A stretch of DNA of 64,000 bases from Micromonospora olivasterospora (lineage in GTDB: Bacteria; Actinomycetota; Actinomycetes; Mycobacteriales; Micromonosporaceae): assembly GCF_007830265.1 (NCBI RefSeq), contig NZ_VLKE01000001.1, positions 5,828,001 through 5,892,000 of the forward strand, written 5' to 3'. Within the stretch, counting starts at the first letter, position 1; the number at the start of each line of letters is the position of its first letter. The notes beneath the pieces are model-generated. The model was not told where the DNA came from, searched no databases, and worked only from the letters and a program-made list of their open reading frames with translations. Positions 16,266 to 26,163 of the stretch are shown here, piece after piece. Both the position numbers and the translations under genes were made by a program.

Positions 16266-19200
16266 GTCGCGCCGTGGTGCAGCCCCGGGTGCAGGTGCCT
16301 CACCTCGGTCTCACGTCGGACGGTAAGCCGGTCCTGCCGGTGGGGCCGACACCGGTGGGTGGGGACACGTCCACCGGGTACCAGGCTGGGGTCGACGACC
16401 CGAAGCCTGCGGTAACCGGCGCCCAGGCCCCGCCGCCCCCGCCGCCGCTGCTGCCGGCGTCGAACCTGCCCACGCCGCACCTGGATCTGTCGGTGCCGTC
16501 GTGGTCGGTGTCGAACCTGTCGGTGCCGGCTGCGCCGGTGCCGGCGTGGGTCGCGGCAGCGGGTGGGCCGGTGGTGGAGCAGTGGCAGCGGTTCCAGCAG
16601 GAACTGGCGGACCGCTACGGTGGGTTGTTGGCCGGGACGGGGCCGGCGCGGCAGTTCCTGGCCGGGCTTCCGGTGTCGGTCGAGCGGGTGTTCACCGAGT
16701 GGGCCGACGCCCGGCAGGGTGATCCGGCCGTGCCCGTTTTCCTGTCTCAGGTCGGTCTGCCCGCCACCGCCCTGACCGACCAGTTCCTGTTCGGTGTCCG
16801 GGACCGGGCGGTCGCCCAGGTCACCGAAACCCTCGCGGGGCAGGTCCCGGCGGGCGGGCAGATCCCGGCGGCGGTACGCCCGGAGCAGGTTGTCGCGGCG
16901 CTGCCCGGGGAGTTCGACCGGCAGGCGTTGCGTTCGATCGCGCACCTGGCCGTCGGGCACCACCTCGACCAGCACTTCACCACGGGCACACCGGCGACCG
17001 TCCCCCTGCCAGGCGGCGTCGTCCCGCCAGGCGGCGCTGGCGTGCCGGGGGCGGCTGGCGTGCCGGGGGGTTCCGGGGCGGCGGCATCGCCGTCGGAGGT
17101 CGTGCGCGCCGCGGTCGAGCGGGACGTGCGGGCCCACGTGGACCGGAGCCTCGACGCGATCCTCGGCGCCACCCCCCTACCCGCCGCACCACTGACCGCA
17201 CCACTGACCGTGCCGCCCGCCGTGCCGTCGGCTGCGGTGGTCAGGCCCGACGCCGCGCAGGTCAACGCCGTGGCGAACGTGGTCCGGCAGACGGTCACCG
17301 ACCTGCCCGCCCGGGTCACGGCCGCGGCCATCCCCGACACCACCGCGCCGCACACCACCCCATCCGGCACGGACACCCCGGCACACCGGCCTACCGACCT
17401 GCCGCCGCTGCCGGTGACTCCCGAGCAGCACACCGCAGCAGCGACCAGCCAGGCAGAAACCCAGTTCACCGCCCTGGCCCGCAAGTACGACGTCGTCGAT
17501 CCGGCCAACCACGACACCCTCGCCGGTTCCTTCCGACGGGACTGGGTCAACGGATACCACCAGGTACTCGCCCAGGCCACCGGCAACGCCACGCCCGCCA
17601 CCCCCAGCGTGCCGGCCACGTCCAGTGTGCCGGCCACACCCAACGCGCCGGGTGCGCCGGGCACTCCGGGCACGGCTGGGACGCCGGGCACGCCGGAGGC
17701 AGCCGGCGCCCGTGGTGCGGTGCCGGCTGGCGCTGCCTCCCGCGCCGATGGCACGCCGATCCACCACAGCGCCAACGGCAGTGTCAGCGGCCGTGACAGT
17801 GACAGCGGCGCCAGTGACAGCGCCAGTGACATGTCTGTCGCCAGCGATGACATGTTCAGCAACCTTGACACCAGCGACGCAATTTCGATCAGTGACGTGT
17901 CCTTGCCGGACGAGTCGCTTGGTGGGGTGCCTGGTAAGCGCGGTCTCGGCGACGCGGATTCGTTGAGTGACGCGGATTCGTTGAGTGATGTGTCGTTGCG
18001 GGATGATCTGGTCAGTGGCGACCCCGGCAGACACGGCGAGCCGACTGTCGCGGCAACCGGGCAGGCCGTCGCGGCAACCGGGCAGGCCGTTGCGGCAACC
18101 GGGCAGGCCGTCGGGATGTTCGGGTCCGGGCAGCGGGCCGCCGACTGGGCCGCTGCGGAGCAGGCGCGTGCCGGCAGCGGTGACCTGTGGTGGTGCGTGG
18201 CGGCCACTCTCGATGTGTTCCAAACCGTGTACAAGCGGCTGGGCAACCGAGCGGTGTTCGACGACCGGATCATCGGACCGGACGGCCGGCTCGCGCCCAC
18301 CATGGGCTGGCCGCAACTGATGGAGATCCTCGACACGGTACCCGAGCGGGTCGCCCACCCGGACGGGGTCGCGGGAGAGGACGTGCTGGCCGCGTTGCGG
18401 GCGGCACCGGGGTCGATGGTGGTGGTCAGGGCCGCGCCACCGAACGAACCACAGCACGTGTTCGCCCTCCACAGCCAGCCACAAAAATCCGGGCCGCCGA
18501 GGATCCAGGTGCGGGACCCTTTGCTGCCCGACGCCGCCGACCGACCCGAGCCGGACGACCCGATACGTGACCCGTGGCTGCGACACCTGTTCCCATCCAG
18601 CACCCGGGTGGCCGCGTTCGACGGAGACGGTCGGCCCACCACCATCACCGATCTCCTCGGCCAGACCGCCCGCCACCCGCGGCCGATCACCACGACCGGC
18701 ACCGACACCAGCGCGTTCCTGCTCGCCTCCACCAGCACGCCACGCGGCCCGTCCCACGCCATGCGGGCAGACACCACCGCCCCCGACCCGGCGGACTCCC
18801 CCAGGTCCGATCCAGTGGGCAAGGACGACCCGTCTGGTCCTGGCCCGGCGTCTAGTGCCCAGGCATTCCAGAACGTAGTCACCCCGGATCTGGATGGGAG
18901 AAATCCGAACACACCGCGGCTCGACGATGAGTGGGGGCCGCCGCGGGACACCGAACAGGTCGAGTCCCCGCTGTCTGGGGTGCCAGGGGTGGGTGTCGCG
19001 TGGGTGCGGTCGGTGGTGGGGGGCACCGCGACCGTGGCGGCCCCGCAACAGGCGGACGCGGGAGACCACGACCCGCCTTATCTTGACCCGGCGCTTCTTG
19101 ACCCGGCGCTTCTTAGCCCGGCATTCGTGGAGGGTCCGTGGAGGCCGGACCTGGGCCCAGGTCCGGATCTGGATCGAATGGGTACGCCGACGTTCGATGA

Positions 19201-22200
19201 GGATGTTTCGTGGGTGCCGTCGGTGGTGGGGGACACCGCGACCGTGGCGGCCCCGCAGGAGGGGGTTCTGGCCGGTGTGGATGGGGTTGCCCGGCCGGTG
19301 TTGGAGTTCCCGGTGCCGGCTGATGGGTATTGCGTCTTGTCGGCGCTCGCTGTCGCTGATCCGGTGTGGGTGCGGGACGTGTTGGCGCAGGCGGGCGTGC
19401 TGCCGACGGGTCTGTACGAGTGGCTCTCCTCTGCTGACGGGGTGCGCGTCAGTGTGAGGCGGATGGCTGGTGCGGTGCCGGCCGGGTCTGAGTTGGCGCG
19501 GGTGAACGAGTTGTTGCAGGCCCATGTCCTGTCGTACCTGGACACCCGTTTCGGGTGGTTGCCGGCCGATGTGGTGATGCAGCGGCGGCATCTGCCGCAG
19601 GGGGAGCCGTGGCGGCAGGTGCGGGAGCTCAGCGATGGGCAGGTGTTGGCGCGGCTGAGTGATCGTCTCGGCGACCAGGGTGTCTCGGCGGGCCGTGTTG
19701 TCACCGAGGCGGCTTTCCTGGATGCGGGGCGGATCGGGCAGCGGTATGAGGAGGCGCGTGCGGAGTTGATCGGGTTAAAGCAAAATCCAGGCCCGGTGAC
19801 GGATGTGCCGCAGGAGCAGTTGGACTTCGTCAACGGGCGCGGCCGGGGTTTTCACGTGGCGTTGTTGGCGCCGGAGCCGGCCCGTGACTATCTGGTCCAT
19901 GTGCTGAGCACGTCTGACGGGCCGCTCGAGGCGGACGAGTTTGCCGAGGTCGTCGACACGGTGGCCAACTGGGACCGTCGGTGGGGCGGGCCGGGCGGGG
20001 AGTTCCTGCTGCCGTTGCTGGCCCACGCCACCGGTAGCCGGATCACCGTTTGGCAGCGCACCGGGCGGGGGGCGAGCCCGGTGGCGGTGTTCGGGCCGCT
20101 GGACGGCCAGCGGGTCACCCTGTACTACGTCGCGGCCGACCCGGCGAACCCCACCCACTACAACCACTACAACGCCGCTGTTCCCGCTCCTGTCCCGTCG
20201 CAGTCGGTGCCGGGCGGGCTGCTGCGGTCAGACGAGTGGGACCGGTTGTTCGCGCGTTTCTTCGGCGTGATGGGGTTTGGGGTCGCGGCGGATGAGCGGA
20301 CCCTGATGCCAGGAGCTGAGCAGGTGCGCCATCGTCTGCAAGTGGAGTTCGACCACATCATCGACAGAACCAACTTCGCTGAGGAGAACGGCCTGTCCCC
20401 GGCGGACGTGGCGACGCTGCGGCAGGCCCTGGACACGCGCGGGACGTCCGTTCCTCACCTCAGGGGGGCACTGCTACGCCTGATGTCCGAGGTGTATCAA
20501 GTCAACATCACCCTGGCCTCGGCCGCATCGGGATTCCACGACAACTATGGTTTCGCACCCAGGTATCCCAGGATCGTCGCACTGGACCTCTCCGACACTC
20601 AGGTCACGCCCGCCCCGGCATCTCTGCACACGACGGCATCCACACCGGTCCCCGCATCCCGACCGGAAAGCCCGCACCCCTCACCCCAGCCACCCCCACC
20701 CACATCCACAACCGCGGCACCGCTACCCCCACCGCCAGATCACGTGGTCACTTGGCAGCCCGGCAAGGATGGGCCACAAACCTTCCGCGCGTACCTGGCG
20801 GAGCTGGCAGAAAAGGGTGAACTCCCCGAAGGGGTATCCCTGCCCAAAGAGGAAAAGGGGAGGTTGGAGCCGGGGATGACCGAATGGGTGAAAGCCTGGG
20901 CACAGGGACTGCAGGATGAGGTCGACCCCGACGGCCACCCCTACACCCACCTGACGGTAGCCGAACTGTCCGGCAAGCTGACCACCAGGGAATCGGTCGG
21001 GAGATGGTGGCGGGATGCGCCGCCGCTACCCGCACCGCCAGATCACGTGGTCACTTGGCGGCCCCGTAAGGGTGGGCCCGCCACCCTCCACGCATACCTG
21101 GAAACGCTGAAACTCCCCGCCCGGGTATCCCTGAACCGCCACAGATTCGGGAGGCTGAGGCCGGGGATGATGGCATGGGTGAAAGCCTGGGCACAGGCAA
21201 TGAAGGATGAGCCCGCCCCCGACGGCCACTCCTACACCAAGCGGGCGGTAGCCAAACTGTCCGGCAACCTGATCACCGAGGGCACGGTCGGGACATGGTG
21301 GCGGGAGGTGGCGCCACCGCCAGATCACGTGGTCGCTTGGCGGCCCCGTGCGGGTGGGCCCGCCACCCTCCACGCATACCTGAAAACGCTGAAACTCCCC
21401 GCCCGGGTATCCCTGCCCACCGACGAACAGGGGAAGCTGGGGCCGGGAATGAACGCATGGGTGAAAGCCTGGGCACGGGCAATGAAGGATGAGCCCGCCT
21501 ACACTCCGGGTGAGGTAGCCAAACTGTCCGGCAAACTGACCACCAAGCGATATGTCGAGAGATGGTGGCAAGAGGCGGCGTCGCCGCTACCCCCACCGGA
21601 AGATCACGTGGTCACTTGGCGGCCCGGTGCGGGTGGGCCCGCCACCCTCCGCGCATATCTGAAAACGCTGGAACTCCCCGAAGGGGTATCCCTGCCCAAA
21701 GAGGAAAAGGGGAAGCTGGGGCCGGGAATGAACGCATGGGTGAAAGCCTGGGCACAGGGACTGCAGGATGAGGTCGACCCCGACGGCTACCTCTACACAG
21801 CGATGGAGGTAGCCGAACTGTCCGGCAACCTGATCGTTCATCAAGCGGTTTCGAAATGGTGGCAAGAGGCGGCGTCGCCGCTACCCCCACCGGAAGATCA
21901 CGTGGTCACTTGGCGGCCCCGTGCGGGTGGGCCCGCCACCCTCCGCGCATATCTGAAAACGCTGGAACTCCCCCACCGGGTATCCCTGCACACCGACAGA
22001 CAGGGGAGGCTGGGGCGGGGAATGCACGCATGGGTGAAAGCCTGGGCAGAGAGACTGAAGGATGAGCCCGGCCCCGACGGCAAGCGCTACAGCCTGAGGG
22101 CGGTAGCCAAACTGTCCGGCAACCTGATCAGCCAGGCCACGGTCGGGCAATATTGGAAAGCGGCGCCGCCGCCCCCTCCACCGCCACCCGGAACGGGTCA

Positions 22201-22240
22201 AGGTCCTGAGCTGCCGTTTGATTTACACCTTCTGCTTTAG
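16262..22240 (+). CDS. Giant protein 1, main part: Tox-PL-like, OTU-like and HTH-repeat domains
   Basis: This frame has 1992 residues. Residues ~1-80 form a Pro-rich linker. Residues ~85-245 and ~370-440 form helical segments shared with giant 2 (VEQWQRFQQELADRYGGLL, and SFRRDWVNGYHQVL). Residues ~500-620 are low-complexity Ser/Asp and AATGQAV repeats. Residues ~620-800 form a papain-fold toxin deaminase-like (Tox-PL) domain with Cys645 (DLWWCVAAT), His732 (PQHVFAL) and Asp752 (VRDPLLP). Residues ~1010-1310 form an OTU-like cysteine peptidase domain with Cys1024 (PADGYCVLSAL) and a terminal His in THYNHYNA. Residues ~1490-1980 hold five ~95-residue repeats. This architecture suggests a polymorphic effector. 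The gene ends in DLHLLL where an IS1634 remnant begins, so the true C-terminus may be lost. Confidence 0.7.
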   Translation: MSRAVVQPRVQVPHLGLTSDGKPVLPVGPTPVGGDTSTGYQAGVDDPKPAVTGAQAPPPPPPLLPASNLPTPHLDLSVPSWSVSNLSVPAAPVPAWVAAAGGPVVEQWQRFQQELADRYGGLLAGTGPARQFLAGLPVSVERVFTEWADARQGDPAVPVFLSQVGLPATALTDQFLFGVRDRAVAQVTETLAGQVPAGGQIPAAVRPEQVVAALPGEFDRQALRSIAHLAVGHHLDQHFTTGTPATVPLPGGVVPPGGAGVPGAAGVPGGSGAAASPSEVVRAAVERDVRAHVDRSLDAILGATPLPAAPLTAPLTVPPAVPSAAVVRPDAAQVNAVANVVRQTVTDLPARVTAAAIPDTTAPHTTPSGTDTPAHRPTDLPPLPVTPEQHTAAATSQAETQFTALARKYDVVDPANHDTLAGSFRRDWVNGYHQVLAQATGNATPATPSVPATSSVPATPNAPGAPGTPGTAGTPGTPEAAGARGAVPAGAASRADGTPIHHSANGSVSGRDSDSGASDSASDMSVASDDMFSNLDTSDAISISDVSLPDESLGGVPGKRGLGDADSLSDADSLSDVSLRDDLVSGDPGRHGEPTVAATGQAVAATGQAVAATGQAVGMFGSGQRAADWAAAEQARAGSGDLWWCVAATLDVFQTVYKRLGNRAVFDDRIIGPDGRLAPTMGWPQLMEILDTVPERVAHPDGVAGEDVLAALRAAPGSMVVVRAAPPNEPQHVFALHSQPQKSGPPRIQVRDPLLPDAADRPEPDDPIRDPWLRHLFPSSTRVAAFDGDGRPTTITDLLGQTARHPRPITTTGTDTSAFLLASTSTPRGPSHAMRADTTAPDPADSPRSDPVGKDDPSGPGPASSAQAFQNVVTPDLDGRNPNTPRLDDEWGPPRDTEQVESPLSGVPGVGVAWVRSVVGGTATVAAPQQADAGDHDPPYLDPALLDPALLSPAFVEGPWRPDLGPGPDLDRMGTPTFDEDVSWVPSVVGDTATVAAPQEGVLAGVDGVARPVLEFPVPADGYCVLSALAVADPVWVRDVLAQAGVLPTGLYEWLSSADGVRVSVRRMAGAVPAGSELARVNELLQAHVLSYLDTRFGWLPADVVMQRRHLPQGEPWRQVRELSDGQVLARLSDRLGDQGVSAGRVVTEAAFLDAGRIGQRYEEARAELIGLKQNPGPVTDVPQEQLDFVNGRGRGFHVALLAPEPARDYLVHVLSTSDGPLEADEFAEVVDTVANWDRRWGGPGGEFLLPLLAHATGSRITVWQRTGRGASPVAVFGPLDGQRVTLYYVAADPANPTHYNHYNAAVPAPVPSQSVPGGLLRSDEWDRLFARFFGVMGFGVAADERTLMPGAEQVRHRLQVEFDHIIDRTNFAEENGLSPADVATLRQALDTRGTSVPHLRGALLRLMSEVYQVNITLASAASGFHDNYGFAPRYPRIVALDLSDTQVTPAPASLHTTASTPVPASRPESPHPSPQPPPPTSTTAAPLPPPPDHVVTWQPGKDGPQTFRAYLAELAEKGELPEGVSLPKEEKGRLEPGMTEWVKAWAQGLQDEVDPDGHPYTHLTVAELSGKLTTRESVGRWWRDAPPLPAPPDHVVTWRPRKGGPATLHAYLETLKLPARVSLNRHRFGRLRPGMMAWVKAWAQAMKDEPAPDGHSYTKRAVAKLSGNLITEGTVGTWWREVAPPPDHVVAWRPRAGGPATLHAYLKTLKLPARVSLPTDEQGKLGPGMNAWVKAWARAMKDEPAYTPGEVAKLSGKLTTKRYVERWWQEAASPLPPPEDHVVTWRPGAGGPATLRAYLKTLELPEGVSLPKEEKGKLGPGMNAWVKAWAQGLQDEVDPDGYLYTAMEVAELSGNLIVHQAVSKWWQEAASPLPPPEDHVVTWRPRAGGPATLRAYLKTLELPHRVSLHTDRQGRLGRGMHAWVKAWAERLKDEPGPDGKRYSLRAVAKLSGNLISQATVGQYWKAAPPPPPPPPGTGQGPELPFDLHLLL
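20738..22190 (+). repeat. Five in-frame ~95-residue repeats in giant gene 1
   Basis: Units start at 20738, 21041, 21323, 21602 and 21896 (periods 303, 282, 279 and 294 nt). Each begins DHVVTWRP and carries GPATLxAYLxTL, GMxAWVKAWA and a final segment of the type YTxxxVAKLSGxLxTxxxVxxWWxEA. That last part has HTH spacing: a helix, then a turn at LSG, then a second helix ending in Trp-Trp. Pro-rich joints separate units. Copies 4 and 5 share long identical stretches, a sign of recent unit duplication. Confidence 0.85.
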
Positions 22241-22690
22241 TTTTGGTTCTTGGGCGTTGCCCCCTGGTCCTGGACATCGGCGCGACCGCACGGTTGGCGG
22301 CCAGCGCGAACAGCACCCGTTCCATGGTCGTGATGAACCGGCGTCCGTCGGTGGCGGCGCGCACCGCCGCGGCGACCTCCAAGCGCCGCCACAGCCCGTC
22401 CAGCAGCCACGTCACCCCGAGCGGGCGGGCGTACGACCTTGATGGGCGCCGCGCCCGCGGCAAGGCTGGCCTCGGCGGTGTCGCCGAGCATGTCGACGTC
22501 GCCGAAGTGCTTGTTGATTGACGCGGCCAGCCTGCGCAGCCCTTCGACGTCGAGGCGGTCGACGCTGCCGAGTTTCAACCAGCACAAACCCGAGACGGGA
22601 CAAACTCGTGTGTCTACGAACTGCGGAACCCGGGCGAACCAGAAGTGGCGCAGGGGCTGAGCCGGCCCTCGGCCTGTCGTCGCCTGCCGC
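22240..22690 (-). pseudogene. IS1634-family transposase N-terminal remnant
   Basis: On the minus strand one frame gives FVDTRVC, then LKLGSVDRLDVEGLRRLAAS. A second frame continues SYARPLGVTWLLDGLWRRLE, then ERVLFALAANRAVAP. Together these match the N-terminal third of IS1634-type transposases. The catalytic domain is absent. The fragment abuts the 3' end of giant gene 1 and may have replaced its original terminus. The ~240 nt between this remnant and the H1-like gene contain nothing I can identify. Confidence 0.65.
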
Positions 22691-22931
22691 CAACGGCCCC
22701 TGTGGAGCTGATCCGCCCGCGACATCACCGGGGCGCTCCGGCGAATCGTCCACGCCATCAGCTCCACAGGTGGGCACTCAAGCCACGAGGGCGGGTCCCT
22801 CCGACCGGGAGTTTGCCCGTCGAGGTCGGGGGAAAACCCCCGCCGAGCGGTTCGGCCGGCCCGAGGCCGCCGGCTGCGGCCGACGGCCGTGCGGCGGGCG
22901 CCGCTGGCGAGACGGGCGAGGAGGAGTGAGG

Positions 22932-23354
22932 ATGACCGCAGGCAGGAGTACCGTCCCGGCGGGCAGGGCCCGGAAGTCCACCGGGGCGAAGAAGGCTCCC
23001 GCGAACCGGACGGCGGCGGCGAAGAAGGTCGCGGCGGCCACGAAGCGGGCGACCGGCGCGAGCCTGGCCAAGACCCCCGGCGGGAAACCGAAGCCGACCA
23101 CCACCCGCGTCGCGCGGAAAAAGGACACCTCCGCCACCACCACGACGCCCACCCGCAGGCCGACGGCGAAGGCGGCCGCCGCCAAGAACGCCCCGCCGAA
23201 GAGCCCGACCGCCACCCGGGCCGGCGCGCGGAAGGTGGCCGCGAAGAGGGCCGCGCCCGCCCGAGCCCGCACCACGTCGGCGACGCCGGCCCCGGCGCGG
23301 AAGGCGACGACCATGGAGTCGTTCGGCAATCGGCGTACGGCCCGCAAGTCCTGA
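22932..23354 (+). CDS. Lys/Ala/Pro-rich histone H1-like protein
   Basis: The 140-residue basic protein is almost entirely Ala, Lys, Arg, Pro and Thr, with repeated AAKK/TAKK motifs resembling bacterial histone H1-like (Hc1-type) tails and the C-terminal tail of mycobacterial HupB. No globular N-terminal domain is present. The ATG at 22932 follows GAGGAGTGAGG. A nucleoid-binding role is inferred from composition only. Alternatively it could be a low-complexity spurious frame, though the good ribosome site and isolated position argue for a gene. Confidence 0.55.
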   Translation: MTAGRSTVPAGRARKSTGAKKAPANRTAAAKKVAAATKRATGASLAKTPGGKPKPTTTRVARKKDTSATTTTPTRRPTAKAAAAKNAPPKSPTATRAGARKVAAKRAAPARARTTSATPAPARKATTMESFGNRRTARKS

Positions 23355-23459
23355 CGGCTCAGCGGAAGCGCCCGCTGGGCAACGTGGTTGCGCGGCTGGC
23401 GCACGGACGTGCCGGGTACGGAGACAGGCGTCCCCGTACCCGGCGTCCGGTGGTGGTGC

Positions 23460-26015
23460 CTACAGGCTGCGGACCCGAACGTTACGGAACTCGATCAGGT
23501 CGTTGGTGCCGTGGTTCTGCAACCCGACGAACCCGCTGAGGAACTGCCGCAGGTCCGTGGGCGGGTCGCTTGCCCGGGACGACGACTTGCCCGGGGTGTT
23601 GTCGAACTCGTTGATCACCACGCCGTTGCGGATGATCGTGTAGCGCTGCCCGACGGCGCGGATCTCGTAGTCGTTCCACTGGCCCTTCGGGGTCGCCCCG
23701 GCCTGGTCCAGGGAGTTCGGGTCGAAGTTGTAGACCGAGCCGGTCTTCTGCGGCTCGCCCGTGGGACCGTCGTAGATCTGGATCTCGTGGCCGCAGTAGA
23801 TCGCCACCCACGCCTGCGAGCTACGCGCCGAGCCGACCGTCCCGCAACTGCCGGCCGGCCGGTCGGCCAGCGGCGTGCGCGGGTCGGGGAACCGGATGAA
23901 CGCGCCGCTGTTGGCGTAGGTGCCATCCGCCGAGACGTCCCGGAACTGCATCCGCAGGGAGAAGTCGGCGAACTCCTGCTTGGCGTACCAGAGCATGCCC
24001 AGCCCGCCCGAGCTGCGGATGGTCCCGTCGGGCCGCAGCGCGAACGACCCGCCCGGCGCCTGCCGCCAGTCGGCGAGCGGGCCGGCCGTCCCGTCGAAGA
24101 TGGCCCGGTAGCCGGCGGCCTTGCCCATCTCCGACTGGGCCGCCGCCTTCTGCAGCGTCTGCGCCTCGCCCCTGTCGAGCACGCCGTCGGCCCGCAGTTC
24201 GTTGACGACCTGGGCGACGTGGCTGACGAACTGGCCGTGGTTGGACCACGAGCGCTCGTCGTCGATCAGGTCGTTCACGGTGCAGTTGCCGCCGGCGACG
24301 TGGTTGGCCACGCCGGTGTCGGTGTCGAGCAGCCGCACCGTCCGCCGGGTGTCCGGGGCAGCGCATCCGACGACGACCTGCACCTTGCCGGTGGCGACCT
24401 CGCCGTCGGCGTACGTGACCTTCACCGTCGCCTGGTAGGTGCCGTAGTCGGCGTACGTGTGGGTGGGGTTGGCCTCCCGCGACGGCGCGCTGCCGTCACC
24501 GAAGTTCCACTCCCACGCCACGCCGCCGGCCTTCGCGCTGGAGAACGCGATCGTCTTCGGGCTGCTCTGCGCCACCGCGCGGGCGGCGGCGTCGTTCGGG
24601 TTCGGCGTCGCCGGCCCGCCGGTGTACGCCACCCGGACCAGCTTCTGGTTGGCGTGCAGGCTGAAGAACCCACCGGCGTAGTCGAGCAGGTACAGCGCCC
24701 CGTCCGGGCCGAACTTGGCGTCCATCCACGACTGGAGCTGGGTGGCGCCGTTGCCGGAGCGGATGATGCTGCGCAGGTCCTCGGCGAAGGCCGGGGGCCC
24801 GCTGCTGGGAACCCTGCTCTTGTCGACGGTCACGGCGATGCGGTTGTTGGCGTTGGACTGGTCGCCGATGAACCACTTGTCGTCCCAGTACTCCGGCCAC
24901 GCCACGCCGCTGTCGACGTCGACGTTCTCCCGCTGGTAGGTGGGGCCGTCCATGATGGCCTGGCCGCCGCCCTTGAGGTACCGCTGGGTGAACGTCTCGT
25001 CGCCGAGCTGGTACGTCGGCAGGTTGCTGCCGTCGGTGCGCTTCGGGAAGACGGGCCCGCCGCCCTGGGGCGAGTACCAGATCATGTTGTCCCGGGCGGG
25101 CGGGATGTCCACCAGGCCGGTGTTGCGCGGCGAGGTGTTCCTCAGGTTGTCGCAGTCGTACCAGCCGGTGAGCACGGTGGCGTCGGTGTTGCTGCGGTCC
25201 CGGTAGGGCTGCCGGTTGCCCATGCAGTACGGCCAGCCCTGGTTGCCGGCGGAGGTGATGATCGTCGCCGTCTCGTACTTCGCCGGGCCGAGGTCCGGGC
25301 TGGGGGCGCCGGCGTCCGGGCCGACCCACGCGGCGGTGAGCCAGTCGTTGACCGGGTCCCAGGCGATGCGCGCGATGTTGCGTACGCCCATCACGTAGAT
25401 CTCCGGGCGGGTCTTGCCCCCGCCCTCCTCACGCCCGGTGAACAGGTTGCCCTGCGGGATCGTGTACGTGCCGTCGGGCTCCGGGTGGATGCGCAGGATC
25501 TTGCCGTTGAGGTCGTTGGTGTTGCCGGAGGTGCGCCGGGCGTCCTGGAACGAGACGCCCTTGTAGTCCTGCGTCCAGTTGTTGCCGGAGTACCCGTTCG
25601 AGCCGCCGGAGGAGTTGCTGTCACCGCTGCCGATGTACAGGCTGCCGGACTCGTCGAACGTCATGCCGCCGCCGGCGTGGCAACAGCTGTGGATCTGGGT
25701 GTCCCAGTGCAGCAGGTCCCTGCGCGTGCCCTGGTCGATCGTCTGCCGCACCGCGTCGTAGGTGAAGCGCGAGACGGTCCGCTGGCCGATGCGCCGGTCC
25801 CGGTCGATCGACTCGTGCGGCATCCAGTAGACGTAGACCCGGCCGTTCTGCGCGAACTTCGGGTCGAGGGTGATGCCGACCAGGCCCTCCTCGTTCTTGA
25901 CCAGCTCGCTGCCGCTGCCCCGGTTGCCCATCACGGCGAGGGTGGTGAGCAGCTTGACCTGCTTGGTCTTCGGGTCCCCTGCCAGACTTTTATCCGAGAC
26001 GACGAAAGTCCCCAC
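23460..26015 (-). CDS. PQQ-dependent sugar dehydrogenase-like / PKD / DUF1080 protein, 5'-truncated
   Basis: The 851-residue frame comprises a six-bladed soluble glucose/sorbosone dehydrogenase-like beta-propeller (residues ~1-420; EEGLVGITLDPKF, NGRVYVYWMPHE, CCHAGGGMTFD, GNQGWPYCMGN), a PKD domain (~435-520; WEWNFGDGSAPS), a short FIMAH-like helical region (~540-600) and a C-terminal DUF1080/3-keto-disaccharide hydrolase-type jelly roll (~620-851). Such proteins are secreted. This one has no signal peptide and starts inside the propeller, at a GTG one codon after the point where homology fades. An in-frame stop lies just upstream, and the IS110 element follows within 150 nt. The original 5' end was probably removed by that insertion, so the protein is unlikely to be exported. 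Confidence 0.75.
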   Translation of the reverse strand: MGTFVVSDKSLAGDPKTKQVKLLTTLAVMGNRGSGSELVKNEEGLVGITLDPKFAQNGRVYVYWMPHESIDRDRRIGQRTVSRFTYDAVRQTIDQGTRRDLLHWDTQIHSCCHAGGGMTFDESGSLYIGSGDSNSSGGSNGYSGNNWTQDYKGVSFQDARRTSGNTNDLNGKILRIHPEPDGTYTIPQGNLFTGREEGGGKTRPEIYVMGVRNIARIAWDPVNDWLTAAWVGPDAGAPSPDLGPAKYETATIITSAGNQGWPYCMGNRQPYRDRSNTDATVLTGWYDCDNLRNTSPRNTGLVDIPPARDNMIWYSPQGGGPVFPKRTDGSNLPTYQLGDETFTQRYLKGGGQAIMDGPTYQRENVDVDSGVAWPEYWDDKWFIGDQSNANNRIAVTVDKSRVPSSGPPAFAEDLRSIIRSGNGATQLQSWMDAKFGPDGALYLLDYAGGFFSLHANQKLVRVAYTGGPATPNPNDAAARAVAQSSPKTIAFSSAKAGGVAWEWNFGDGSAPSREANPTHTYADYGTYQATVKVTYADGEVATGKVQVVVGCAAPDTRRTVRLLDTDTGVANHVAGGNCTVNDLIDDERSWSNHGQFVSHVAQVVNELRADGVLDRGEAQTLQKAAAQSEMGKAAGYRAIFDGTAGPLADWRQAPGGSFALRPDGTIRSSGGLGMLWYAKQEFADFSLRMQFRDVSADGTYANSGAFIRFPDPRTPLADRPAGSCGTVGSARSSQAWVAIYCGHEIQIYDGPTGEPQKTGSVYNFDPNSLDQAGATPKGQWNDYEIRAVGQRYTIIRNGVVINEFDNTPGKSSSRASDPPTDLRQFLSGFVGLQNHGTNDLIEFRNVRVRSL

Positions 26016-26163
26016 CCTCCACCCCGACCGCTACACGCCCCGCACACCCCCTGCCCCCTCTCCCCCGCGATCTGACCGGTAAATGACCTGTACCACGACG
26101 GGTTTTGGGCGCGGTGGGCTGGCCCGGTGTTGATGGCCAGCCCGGGCGGGGTGGGGGTGTGGG

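Noticed and set aside
23388..26075. 895-codon plus-strand frame
   Set aside because: Antisense shadow of the sugar dehydrogenase/DUF1080 gene; no recognisable domain.
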